Source of the DNA: VMCP01 sp965655465
Lineage (GTDB): Bacteria > Bacteroidota > Bacteroidia > NS11-12g > UBA955
DNA length: 64,000 nt
Assembly: GCA_965655465.1 (NCBI GenBank)
Contig: CBFHGY010000004.1
Location: forward strand, 1 to 64,000
Reading direction: 5' to 3'
A program made the position numbers and the translations under genes. Under the pieces are notes generated by a model. It saw only the letters and a list, made by a program, of their open reading frames with translations. It had not been told where the DNA came from and did not search any database. Position 1 is the stretch's first letter. Each line of letters begins with the position of its first letter. Below are positions 33,292-41,319 of this stretch, one piece after another.

Positions 33292-34221
33292 TTACTTTAA
33301 ACCTCTGCCGGTTTTCTGGATTTCTCCTCGATTTTCTAGATCAATTCGCAGCTTATCCATAATCCCATTTACAAATTTGGAACTATTCGGGGTACTGTAG
33401 TTTTTGGTAATCTCTAAATACTCGTTTATAGTAACCCTAACTGGAATTTCAGGACAATACAAAAATTCGGTAAGGGTGAGTTTAAGTATTAACAAATCCA
33501 TAATAGCGATACGCGAAGGATCCCAATTTTGGGTAACCTCTGAAATTAGCGTTTCGTAACGTTCGGAATTGGCAATGGTATCTTTTAACATTTGAGAGGC
33601 CCAATAAGCTTCTTCGTCGCTGGGTTTTACTCCTGCTTTGATGTTTAAATTGTCTAAACTTTTGGAGAGTTCTAGGGTTTTTGCCACATCTCTAATGGTA
33701 TACGGAGCATCATCAAACCAAACGGGATAAATTTCCTCTATGGCATTATTAAAACCTTCATGTGTTTCTAAAAAAGCATAATAGGTGTTTTCTAAAAACT
33801 CTTTTTGTTGGTCTGCATTCGGAGAGAAAAAGATGCTATAATCTTTTGCAAAGTCGTATCCTTTTAAATCGTTATACCATTGTTCAAAATGGTTTTCCGC
33901 CTCCGACCATTTAAAGCCATAATACCCTGCATGAAGGGTTTGATTATGAACTTGGTCTAATAATTTAGTGCCATTTAATAGGGAAAACTGATCGATTTTT
34001 TCTTTACTGGGATAATATTTTCCCTTTTCAAAATCCTGCTTTGCCAAAGCGTATTCGCGCAATTGGTACGGAAAGTCTAAAAGAAATAAATAACATTCAT
34101 GAACCAAGGAAAGTCTTTCAAAAAGCTCTTGAGAAAATTGAGCGATGGGCACTTCTTTACTCTGATTCCAAGAATAGAGTGTTTGAAGGGTTTTAATGCG
34201 TACGAGTCGGCGTGAAATCAT
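33292..34221 (-). CDS. nusB: Transcription antitermination factor NusB, long Bacteroidota type
   Basis: 309 residues, about twice the E. coli length. The C-terminal ~130 residues are the NusB helical fold with WDPSRIAIMDLLILKLTLTE, then IPVRVTINEYLEITKNYS and SSKFVNGIMDKL. NusB binds boxA RNA with NusE/S10 and supports rRNA antitermination. The N-terminal half (MISRRLVRIKTLQTLYSWNQ onward) is a second helical part normal for this phylum. It leads the nusB-DUF1573-yajC-coaE operon and has an exact -7 box 16 bases upstream. Confidence 0.95.
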   Translation of the reverse strand: MISRRLVRIKTLQTLYSWNQSKEVPIAQFSQELFERLSLVHECYLFLLDFPYQLREYALAKQDFEKGKYYPSKEKIDQFSLLNGTKLLDQVHNQTLHAGYYGFKWSEAENHFEQWYNDLKGYDFAKDYSIFFSPNADQQKEFLENTYYAFLETHEGFNNAIEEIYPVWFDDAPYTIRDVAKTLELSKSLDNLNIKAGVKPSDEEAYWASQMLKDTIANSERYETLISEVTQNWDPSRIAIMDLLILKLTLTEFLYCPEIPVRVTINEYLEITKNYSTPNSSKFVNGIMDKLRIDLENRGEIQKTGRGLK

Positions 34222-34237
34222 CAGAACGTTGTGTCTG

Positions 34238-34245
34238 CAAAGATA
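34238..34245 (-). promoter_or_regulatory. Putative -7 element of the nusB operon
   Basis: TATCTTTG on the minus strand matches TAnnTTTG exactly and lies 16 bases before the nusB ATG. Confidence 0.5.
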
Positions 34246-34337
34246 GTGTTTTTTCTTTGTTAATAGGTCTGCATATTTATCCGTTTATATACGGATAATA
34301 GACGAATAGAAGGCTTTGATGCTTAGATATTTGAGGC

Positions 34338-34679
34338 ATGAAAATAGAAACAAACATCCACCAGAACATCCAATTATTTGCTCAAGAGCTGGGCGTTTCA
34401 GCAAGTAAAGACGCACTTTCAGAAAAAGTACGGGGCGAAATTATCGCCGCTGCCATTGCGATTGCCCGCAGTAAGGAACCGGAAAAAGAAAAAAAGTTGC
34501 ACACCATTTACGATATAGAACGCACCTTTATAAGATGCTCCAAACTCCTAGCGTCGCTTTGGACAGCCCGCAAGCATGGAGAAATTACTGAAACCGTTTT
34601 TTTAAACTTAGAAATCCAAATTAACGACCAACTAAAACGCTTATTGCGTGCGAGTCAAGAATTGAAAATCTTTAATTAG
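34338..34679 (+). CDS. Small helical protein of unknown function
   Basis: 113 residues, no signal or membrane segment. The sequence is helical and charged. A central DIERTFIRCSKLLASLWTAR and a last helix ending LKRLLRASQELKIFN suggest a four-helix-bundle fold. I do not recognise a family. GATATTTG, a 7/8 match to the -7 box, is exactly four bases before the ATG. It converges on the M43 protease gene, and their stop codons overlap (positions 34676-34679). Confidence 0.6.
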   Translation: MKIETNIHQNIQLFAQELGVSASKDALSEKVRGEIIAAAIAIARSKEPEKEKKLHTIYDIERTFIRCSKLLASLWTARKHGEITETVFLNLEIQINDQLKRLLRASQELKIFN

Positions 34680-36046
34680 TCGTAAATAAACCGAACGGTT
34701 TTTTTGATGTCTCCAGAGGCATTTTTTAGAACCCCTATATAGTGCCCGCTCGCATGTTTGCGCATATCAAAAACCGTCTCATTTTGGTTTATTTCCTGTT
34801 CATCTATAACCAATTGACCTATACTGTTGTAGACAGAGAATCTAACCCCATGATCTAATACCTCTTTTGTGAGCTCCACTACCAAGGTTTTATTGTCTGA
34901 TCTTGGAAAAATGAGAACTTTATCGTAGATAATTGTGTCAAAAATTCGGCTTTTAACTTCTACTTCAGCGGAAGAAATAATCTCCTTCCGATACGTTTTT
35001 ATTACATTGTACATGACCTCTGATTGTCCATTGGTAAACATGTTCTGACATTCATGTGTTGAATAATCCATGTAGTTTTCAACCATATCGGGGAAATCAT
35101 TGGCTTCTGTACAGGTATTTCTGTTTTTTTCACAGGTGAAATTAGAACCCGTTCCTTGCAAAGGAGTGTCGTCTATATAGTCATCAAGCAAACATCTGTT
35201 TGCCATAAATTGATCGTCTGCCCATATGTGTCTAAGTCCAAAGTAGTGACCGAATTCATGGGTTGCCACACGACCTTTATTAGATGCCTGCAGTACGGAA
35301 GTTGTTGCTCTGCGGTTATTTCGGCCTATACACTTATAATGGATAACCACACCTTGTTCCGGATCTGCTACAAACACATTCGATTGCCAAAAGGGATGTC
35401 CATACGGAGGATAGGCAAATCCTAAAACTTGATCTTGACCATTAACGGTCATATCGCACACCCAAACATTGATGTATTTTCTAGGATCCCAAGCATCTAC
35501 TCCACCGCGACTGCTATATTTCATGTTGTTATTTACCCCTTGGGTGGTGCCCCAACTGGTAACGGTAGTGGGCACTTTATTGATTCCATTGGTTGGATTT
35601 CCATTGGGATCTTTATCTGCAAGAACGAATTGTATTCGGGTGTCACCGGCTCGAGATTTGAAAATATTGCGAATATTTACCGTATCCGAATTGCGTTTTC
35701 TAAAGTCTTCATTGAGCACTTCAATTTGATTGAATATGAGACTATCTTCTACGTTCTCGTATGCACTGGAATACAATACATGAAAAACCACAGGCGCAAT
35801 AAAAACGCTGTCGTAGGTATAAATAGTATCTCGTACTTTCTTCTTGCGTTTGGAAATGTTTTTACCTGAATTAATAGTTTGAACATATTGCTTGTCGTAG
35901 GCGTTTTTAAAACCTGGATATTTTTGTTCAAGGTGCTGGATTACAGCAGAATGTCCGCAAGGTTCCGGGATATTTCCTTCATTAACTTGAGAAAAAAGCA
36001 CCGACGATGCACCCAACCAAAATAACAAGAGTAATTTTTTATGCAT
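34676..36046 (-). CDS. Secreted M43 metalloprotease with T9SS type A domain
   Basis: 456 residues from the ATG at 36046 (MHKKLLLLFWLGASSVLFSQ is the signal peptide). The pappalysin-type zinc motif HEFGHYFGLRH is present with its upstream VATHEF context; ENYMDYSTHECQNMFTNGQ is the Met-turn region. An insertion of Cys-containing loops follows the zinc motif, as in the cytophagalysin group (M43B). The last ~85 residues resemble a T9SS type A domain (KVLIFPRSDNKTLVVEL, YNSIGQLV, ASGHYIGVLKN), although the usual FPNP is FPRS. It is predicted to be exported to degrade protein outside the cell. iscX lies upstream but is separated by 84 bp. Confidence 0.88.
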   Translation of the reverse strand: MHKKLLLLFWLGASSVLFSQVNEGNIPEPCGHSAVIQHLEQKYPGFKNAYDKQYVQTINSGKNISKRKKKVRDTIYTYDSVFIAPVVFHVLYSSAYENVEDSLIFNQIEVLNEDFRKRNSDTVNIRNIFKSRAGDTRIQFVLADKDPNGNPTNGINKVPTTVTSWGTTQGVNNNMKYSSRGGVDAWDPRKYINVWVCDMTVNGQDQVLGFAYPPYGHPFWQSNVFVADPEQGVVIHYKCIGRNNRRATTSVLQASNKGRVATHEFGHYFGLRHIWADDQFMANRCLLDDYIDDTPLQGTGSNFTCEKNRNTCTEANDFPDMVENYMDYSTHECQNMFTNGQSEVMYNVIKTYRKEIISSAEVEVKSRIFDTIIYDKVLIFPRSDNKTLVVELTKEVLDHGVRFSVYNSIGQLVIDEQEINQNETVFDMRKHASGHYIGVLKNASGDIKKTVRFIYD

Positions 36047-36130
36047 AAAATAAAAGGCAATAAACGAAAAAAAGCGCAAATCAGGGCAATTTGAACCTGT
36101 TTTGCGCTGTGTTATGATTAACAAATGACC

Positions 36131-36358
36131 CTATTGATTATCGCGCCATTCGTAGACCCATTGAGATTGGATCATTTCGAGATGCCCTTCATTGCATTCT
36201 TCTCGAGTACCCACAAATTCAGGGATTTCAAGAACCCATTCAATAAGCTCGGTAAAGCGGATGCGGTAAATTTTATCTTCTCCAAAGTCATCTCCAAAGC
36301 GTTCATAAAGTTTCATAGCAACGTCTTCGTGATCTTTCCAGTATATAGGCAGTTCCAT
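36131..36358 (-). CDS. iscX: Fe-S cluster assembly protein IscX
   Basis: 75 residues. The family pattern is intact: WKDHEDVAMKLYERFGDD, then RIRFTELIEWVLEIPEFVG, and the C-terminal NEGHLEMIQSQWVYEW. IscX is a small acidic protein that binds IscS and iron and modulates cluster assembly. It follows the ferredoxin gene by 41 bp, as fdx and iscX do at the end of proteobacterial isc operons; iscS, iscU and the chaperone genes are absent here. Confidence 0.9.
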   Translation of the reverse strand: MELPIYWKDHEDVAMKLYERFGDDFGEDKIYRIRFTELIEWVLEIPEFVGTREECNEGHLEMIQSQWVYEWRDNQ

Positions 36359-36399
36359 AATGTTTGTTTTTTTCAGTTTTTATATTACAAAATATCGGA

Positions 36400-36732
36400 T
36401 TAGTGTCCAATGATTCCACTTTGATCGGGAACAGTCACTACGAGGTCGCCACCATCTTCAGAGAGTTTACATTGACAGGCCAAACGGCTGTTGTATTTAG
36501 GGTTTCTCGCCCTATCAACGTATTCTTCTTCCCGATCGCTCATTTCCGGTAGGTCCTCTTCACCTTGTTCTACATAAACGTGGCACGTGCTGCAGCCACA
36601 AACTCCTCCACAATTGTGGTTTAAATGAACCTCATTATCGAGAGCAACATCCAAGATGCTTTCGCCTGGAAAAATCTCAGTTTCTACCGGATCTTTTCCT
36701 TTTTCTTCGAATAAAAATGTAATAGTTGGCAT
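36400..36732 (-). CDS. fdx: Adrenodoxin-type 2Fe-2S ferredoxin
   Basis: 110 residues from the ATG at 36732; the frame extends 101 codons further but runs antisense into the acyl-CoA dehydrogenase gene. Cluster ligands are the Cys of NHNCGGVCGCSTCHVYV (C-x5-C-x2-C) and a fourth in RLACQC. GESILDVALDNEVHLNHNC is typical. This type serves Fe-S cluster assembly or P450 systems. The neighbouring iscX supports the former. Confidence 0.93.
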   Translation of the reverse strand: MPTITFLFEEKGKDPVETEIFPGESILDVALDNEVHLNHNCGGVCGCSTCHVYVEQGEEDLPEMSDREEEYVDRARNPKYNSRLACQCKLSEDGGDLVVTVPDQSGIIGH

Positions 36733-36741
36733 AAATATCTG

Positions 36742-36749
36742 CAAATATA
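36742..36749 (-). promoter_or_regulatory. Putative -7 element of the fdx-iscX operon
   Basis: TATATTTG on the minus strand matches TAnnTTTG exactly, nine bases before the ferredoxin ATG, and supports that start. Confidence 0.5.
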
Positions 36750-36835
36750 ACATAGCAATTTTCGTTTTGTTGGAAGATTCGATGAAGCACTTATTGTGAA
36801 TGTTTATACAATAAGGCTTATTTTCGCAGTGCGTT

Positions 36836-37975
36836 ATGAATTTCGAACTAACCGAAGAGCACTTAGCGGTACAACAAGCCGCTCGTGATTTTGCCCAAAC
36901 AGAATTACTTCCAGGCGTTATTGAGCGCGATGAACACCAAAAATTTCCCGCGGAACAAATCAAGAAGATGGGGGAATTAGGCTTTATGGCCATGATGGTT
37001 GATCCCAAATGGGGCGGTGGCGGAATGGATACCATTTCCTACGTTCTAGCTATGGAAGAAATTTCTAAAATAGATGCATCTGCATCTGTTTGTATGAGTG
37101 TAAACAACTCCTTGGTATGCTGGGGTTTGGAAACTTTTGGAACCGAAGAACAAAAGGAAAAATACCTTCGCCCTTTGGCTACGGGCCAAGCAATCGGTGC
37201 TTTTTGTTTGTCTGAACCTGAAGCCGGCAGCGATGCAACTAGCCAACAAACAACCGCTTTTGATCAAGGCGATCATTACTTATTAAACGGTACTAAAAAC
37301 TGGATTACCAACGGTAATAACGCAAGTTATTATTTGGTTATTGCACAAACCGATGTTGAAAAAGGTCACAAAGGAATCAATGCCTTTATCGTAGATAAGT
37401 CTTGGGAAGGTGTAGTTGTAGGTAAAAAAGAAGATAAATTAGGTATTCGCGGTAGCGATACGCATAGCATCATGTTCCAAGATGTTAAAGTTCCTAAAGA
37501 AAATCGCATCGGAGAAGATGGTTTTGGTTTCAAATTTGCCATGAAAGTACTAAGCGGAGGACGTATCGGAATTGCTGCACAAGCATTAGGTATTGCGAGT
37601 GGTGCATATGAATTAGCCCTTAAATACTCAAAAGAGCGTAAAGCCTTTGGTAAAGAAATCATGCACCATCAAGCCATTGCCTTTAAGTTAGCCGATATGG
37701 CTACTGAAATCGAAGCTTCCCGTATGTTGTGCTTAAAAGCGGCTTGGTTGAAGGATCAACACCTCAATTATGACCGTGCAAGCGCCATGGCGAAGTTGTT
37801 TGCTTCTGAAACAGCAATGAAAACCACAGTTGAAGCCGTTCAAGTTCATGGCGGATATGGCTTTGTTAAGGAATATCACGTTGAGCGTCTTATGCGCGAT
37901 GCGAAAATCACTCAAATCTATGAAGGTACTTCAGAGATTCAGCGTGTGGTAATTTCACGCGATGTGCTAAAATAA
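36836..37975 (+). CDS. Acyl-CoA dehydrogenase
   Basis: 379 residues, FAD-dependent, first oxidation step of beta-oxidation or amino acid catabolism. Motifs: AFCLSEPEAGSDATSQQTTA (FAD/substrate), NGTKNWITNG, GRIGIAAQALGIASGAYE, QVHGGYGFVKEYHVERLMRD, and the catalytic Glu in QIYEGTSEIQRVVISR. Length and motifs are closest to short-chain (butyryl-CoA) enzymes. It appears monocistronic: the divergent fdx starts 103 bp away and a terminator follows after 20 bp. Confidence 0.95.
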   Translation: MNFELTEEHLAVQQAARDFAQTELLPGVIERDEHQKFPAEQIKKMGELGFMAMMVDPKWGGGGMDTISYVLAMEEISKIDASASVCMSVNNSLVCWGLETFGTEEQKEKYLRPLATGQAIGAFCLSEPEAGSDATSQQTTAFDQGDHYLLNGTKNWITNGNNASYYLVIAQTDVEKGHKGINAFIVDKSWEGVVVGKKEDKLGIRGSDTHSIMFQDVKVPKENRIGEDGFGFKFAMKVLSGGRIGIAAQALGIASGAYELALKYSKERKAFGKEIMHHQAIAFKLADMATEIEASRMLCLKAAWLKDQHLNYDRASAMAKLFASETAMKTTVEAVQVHGGYGFVKEYHVERLMRDAKITQIYEGTSEIQRVVISRDVLK

Positions 37976-37994
37976 TTTTTTGAATGTTATTGAG

Positions 37995-38016
37995 AAGGGG
38001 ACCCACAAGTCCCCTT
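37995..38016 (+). terminator. Terminator after the acyl-CoA dehydrogenase gene
   Basis: A perfect 8-bp stem (AAGGGGAC/GTCCCCTT) with a 6-base loop, followed by six T residues. Confidence 0.85.
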
Positions 38017-38077
38017 TTTTTTGCACCCTTTACGATTAAAATTCCCGATTAGCACAAACGATAATCACAACCGCTCA

Positions 38078-39205
38078 TTAGGCATAAAGTTCAGAAAGAC
38101 GAGCGGATGAAACAAAACACACTTCAGGCCATTTCTGGACAATTCGTTTCAAAATTTCTTTCAAGAGAACGAGTGTTTGTGTTCGGTTCTTTTCCTCCAA
38201 AGAACCTATATAATTAAGTCTATGAGAATTGATAATAGCGGGTTTACCCCAGAAAAAGGCCCAATATACATCTTCCAAAACCGTATTTACCCAATCTATA
38301 TTTGGATTCAAAGTTGGCTCAAAGTTGGCATTTCTAATAGTAAAAAACTGTCCGTTTTCGTTTTTTTTACCCATAAAATGCTTCACTTTTTCAATTCCCA
38401 AACCTTCCTCAGTAATCCGATCTTGAATATACGCACCCTGAATGTGCTTCACACCGGCTTCAAGCAGTACCTTTTCAGCGTGTTTACTCATACTAAAACA
38501 AGCGGCAATTGCAGATTTGCTTTTAAACCCAAAAGTTTCTTCAAAAATGTGCAAACCCTCCTTAATAGCAGCGCCAATGGCCCGTTCATCTTCGGTGTTG
38601 TGCATTCCCCAAGCATCTAAATAAAAATCCTTACACGTCACTAAATCCCGATTATGTACGGTAAACATCCGCTCTTCAAAAGCATCTAAAACCCCCTTTT
38701 CTCCTTTTTGAAGCGCCCTGGTCCAGTTTTTAAAATGAACGTGTTCCCGGCCGTGAAATTGTGGTGTTATGCAATTTGAATTTATCCCTTGTTGATACAG
38801 TTTTATAACCTTGTCGTGTTGCGGATACTTGGCTAAAGTATCATAAAAATGCTCGTATTGGTACTCCTGGAAATTACATGCGCGCATGGCATCAAAATCC
38901 GGGTTGGTCATTACCGTATTGAATGTAATATTTGCCGGTTTACCGTCTGAACCCTTCACGGAGTGTAGAACCTCCAGTAATGCCTCTAGATCGCTGTTGC
39001 TCTCTAATGCATCATACTTATTAAATGGTGATTCCAGTTCTGGATAACCTTTCTGAATCAGTTTGTTTTGACTTTCCTTGCTAGCCGTTCGAATTGAACC
39101 CCAATCATCAGACTCGATAAGTACCCATTTTTGGGGTATACGTTTTCCTTTTCTATTGATTACGGCCTTTATGGCCGCTCTTTTTATCTGGGGGAAACGA
39201 ATCAC
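38078..39205 (-). CDS. Polysaccharide deacetylase-like protein in a GDP-fucose operon
   Basis: 375 residues, no signal. WVLIESDDWGSIR (Asp-Asp pair) near residue 27, FHGREHVHFKNWT, and NSHRLNYIGSLEE near the end fit the NodB/polysaccharide deacetylase superfamily layout with metal-binding Asp and His, but the similarity is distant. It follows fcl by 5 bp and gmd before that, so it is part of a sugar-nucleotide operon and probably acts on a surface glycan. The exact activity is unknown. Confidence 0.55.
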   Translation of the reverse strand: MIRFPQIKRAAIKAVINRKGKRIPQKWVLIESDDWGSIRTASKESQNKLIQKGYPELESPFNKYDALESNSDLEALLEVLHSVKGSDGKPANITFNTVMTNPDFDAMRACNFQEYQYEHFYDTLAKYPQHDKVIKLYQQGINSNCITPQFHGREHVHFKNWTRALQKGEKGVLDAFEERMFTVHNRDLVTCKDFYLDAWGMHNTEDERAIGAAIKEGLHIFEETFGFKSKSAIAACFSMSKHAEKVLLEAGVKHIQGAYIQDRITEEGLGIEKVKHFMGKKNENGQFFTIRNANFEPTLNPNIDWVNTVLEDVYWAFFWGKPAIINSHRLNYIGSLEEKNRTQTLVLLKEILKRIVQKWPEVCFVSSARLSELYA

Positions 39206-39210
39206 AGGGT

Positions 39211-40137
39211 CTATAATTTGGAAAGAAAGTCCTTATAGGCAATTTCTATCCCTTGTTCCAGAGAAACACTTGGCTTCCATCCGGTTGCAAATAAACGACT
39301 TGAATCCATCAATTTACGCGGCGTTCCGTTTGGTTTTGATGTGTCGTACACATGGTTGCCATGGTAACCTACTACTTTCGCAACAATGGCGGCAAGTTCT
39401 TTTATGGTAACATCGCTTCCATAACCCACGTTTACGAACTGCTTTTCATTGTAATTGTTAATAAGATAAACCAATGCGTTAGCAAGATCATCTGCGAATA
39501 AAAACTCGCGCATGGGCGTGCCATCCCCCCAAATTACTACATCTGTAGCATTATTCATTTTGGCTTCGTGGAACTTGCGAATAAGTGCGGGCAAAACATG
39601 TGAGTTTTCTGGATGGTAATTATCATTCAAACCATACAAATTGGTAGGCATCGCCGATATAAAATTACACCCGTACTGGTCTCGGTAAGCTTCACACATT
39701 TTTATACCGGTAATTTTCGCAATAGCATACGGCTCATTAGTACTTTCCAGATAACCGCTCAACAATGCTTCTTCCTTAAGAGGCTGTTCGGCCATTTTAG
39801 GATAAATACAAGAACTACCCAGAAACAACAACTTCTTTACACCATGCACATACGCCCCATGAATCAAATTATTTTGAATCATCAAGTTGTCGTACAAAAA
39901 ATCTGCTCGATATACGTTGTTTGCGTGAATTCCACCTACTTTGGCGGCCGCTACAAACACATAATCGGGTTGGGTTTCCGCATAAAAACGCGTAACTGCA
40001 TCTTGATTTCTTAAATCGAGCTCTTTAGATGTTCGGGTAATGATATTTGAATATCCCAAGCGCTCTAATTCACGCTTTATCGCACTCCCCACCATTCCCC
40101 GGTGACCAGAAACGTAAATTTTAGCTTCTTTTTCCAC
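39211..40137 (-). CDS. fcl: GDP-L-fucose synthase
   Basis: 308 residues. It turns the 4-keto-6-deoxymannose product of Gmd into GDP-L-fucose (epimerase plus reductase, NADPH). Features: ISGHRGMVGSAIKREL-like YVSGHRGMVGSAI Rossmann start, LLFLGSSCIYPKMAEQPLKE (catalytic Ser and Cys), EPYAIAKITGIKMCEAY (Tyr-x3-Lys) and NVGYGSDVTIKELA. Length is typical. It lies 8 bp after gmd. Confidence 0.97.
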   Translation of the reverse strand: MEKEAKIYVSGHRGMVGSAIKRELERLGYSNIITRTSKELDLRNQDAVTRFYAETQPDYVFVAAAKVGGIHANNVYRADFLYDNLMIQNNLIHGAYVHGVKKLLFLGSSCIYPKMAEQPLKEEALLSGYLESTNEPYAIAKITGIKMCEAYRDQYGCNFISAMPTNLYGLNDNYHPENSHVLPALIRKFHEAKMNNATDVVIWGDGTPMREFLFADDLANALVYLINNYNEKQFVNVGYGSDVTIKELAAIVAKVVGYHGNHVYDTSKPNGTPRKLMDSSRLFATGWKPSVSLEQGIEIAYKDFLSKL

Positions 40138-40145
40138 GACTTGGT

Positions 40146-41282
40146 TTATTCAAAATAGTTATTAGTATCAAAACCACCTGCTTTTAGATAGTCCTGCTTC
40201 TGCATCAATCGAACATCGGAATTCATCATGTCTTCTACCAAAGCGGGTAAATCGTATTTGGGTTTCCAACCTAATTTTTCATGACATTTGGTAGGATCTC
40301 CAATAAGCAAGTCTACTTCCGTAGGTCGGAAGTATTTTGGATCTACGAAAACCAACTCTTTACCAATTTCCAGGTGACACTTCTTTCCTGTTTGTGCTTC
40401 AAAAGCAGCCATATCAATTGCACTTACAAAACCCACTTCTTCTACACCCTCTCCCTTGAAACTTAAGGTAATGCCGACGTGTTTGAATGCCATTTTAACA
40501 AATTCCCTAATTTCTGTTGTAACCCCAGTTGCAATTACAAAATCCTCAGGTTTTTCTTGTTGTAAAATCAAATACATGGCTTCTACATAATCCTTTGCAT
40601 GTCCCCAGTCGCGTTTCGAGTTTAAATTTCCCAAATACACACGTTCCTGAAGATTCAAGGCAATACGTGCAGCGGCACGAGTAATTTTACGCGTTACAAA
40701 AGTTTCCCCCCGAATAGGACTTTCGTGGTTAAATAAAATACCGTTACATGCATACATGTTATAGGCTTCGCGATAATTTACGGTAATCCAATAGGCGTAC
40801 ATTTTCGCAACAGCATACGGACTTCGTGGGTAGAACGGTGTCGTTTCCTTTTGGGGAACCTCTTGTACCAATCCATATAATTCCGAAGTTGAAGCTTGAT
40901 AAATTTTGGTTTTTTCAACAAGTCCCAAAATCCGTATTGCTTCAAGGATACGCAAAGTACCCAAACCGTCGCTATTGGCGGTATATTCAGGCGTTTCAAA
41001 ACTTACCTGAACATGGCTCATTGCACCTAAATTATAAATTTCATCGGGTTGAACCTCTTGAATAATTCTGATCAAGTTGGTACTGTCGCTTAAATCACCA
41101 TAATGCAATTTAAAACGACGGCCTTCAACGTGTGGATCCAGGTACAAATGATCAATGCGATCGGTGTTAAACAAGGAGCTGCGACGCTTAATACCGTGCA
41201 CCATATACCCCTTTTTCAAAAGAAATTCGGCCAGATAGGCACCATCTTGTCCGGTTATACCGGTGATTAGAGCTACTTTCAT
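40146..41282 (-). CDS. gmd: GDP-mannose 4,6-dehydratase
   Basis: 378 residues from the ATG at 41282 (MKVALITGITGQDGAYLAEF). The frame is open 24 codons further up but overlaps the divergent gene and the -7 box. It makes GDP-4-keto-6-deoxymannose, the precursor of GDP-L-fucose. Motifs: GITGQDGAYLAE, IYQASTSELYGLVQEVPQ, PRSPYAVAKMYAYW (catalytic Tyr-Lys), and LNSKRDWGHAKDYVEAMY. First gene of gmd-fcl-deacetylase-like. Confidence 0.97.
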   Translation of the reverse strand: MKVALITGITGQDGAYLAEFLLKKGYMVHGIKRRSSLFNTDRIDHLYLDPHVEGRRFKLHYGDLSDSTNLIRIIQEVQPDEIYNLGAMSHVQVSFETPEYTANSDGLGTLRILEAIRILGLVEKTKIYQASTSELYGLVQEVPQKETTPFYPRSPYAVAKMYAYWITVNYREAYNMYACNGILFNHESPIRGETFVTRKITRAAARIALNLQERVYLGNLNSKRDWGHAKDYVEAMYLILQQEKPEDFVIATGVTTEIREFVKMAFKHVGITLSFKGEGVEEVGFVSAIDMAAFEAQTGKKCHLEIGKELVFVDPKYFRPTEVDLLIGDPTKCHEKLGWKPKYDLPALVEDMMNSDVRLMQKQDYLKAGGFDTNNYFE

Positions 41283-41292
41283 TATTTTGCAA

Positions 41293-41300
41293 CAAAAATA
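41293..41300 (-). promoter_or_regulatory. Putative -7 element of the gmd operon
   Basis: TATTTTTG on the minus strand matches TAnnTTTG exactly, 10 bases before the gmd ATG. It is 11 bases from an opposing -7-like box, so two promoters would share this short gap. Confidence 0.5.
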
Positions 41301-41311
41301 ACGTCTTTTTA

Positions 41312-41319
41312 TATGTTTG
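41312..41319 (+). promoter_or_regulatory. Possible -7 element overlapping the annotated start of the DUF7033-like gene
   Basis: TATGTTTG matches TAnnTTTG and contains the ATG at 41313. A TTTTG at 41285-41289 lies 22 bases upstream, a plausible -33. If the box is used, the in-frame GTG at 41322 or a later codon would be the true start. Confidence 0.35.

Noticed and set aside
36733..37035. N-terminal extension of the ferredoxin frame
   Set aside because: It runs antisense through the divergent promoter and the acyl-CoA dehydrogenase start, and adds no conserved residues.
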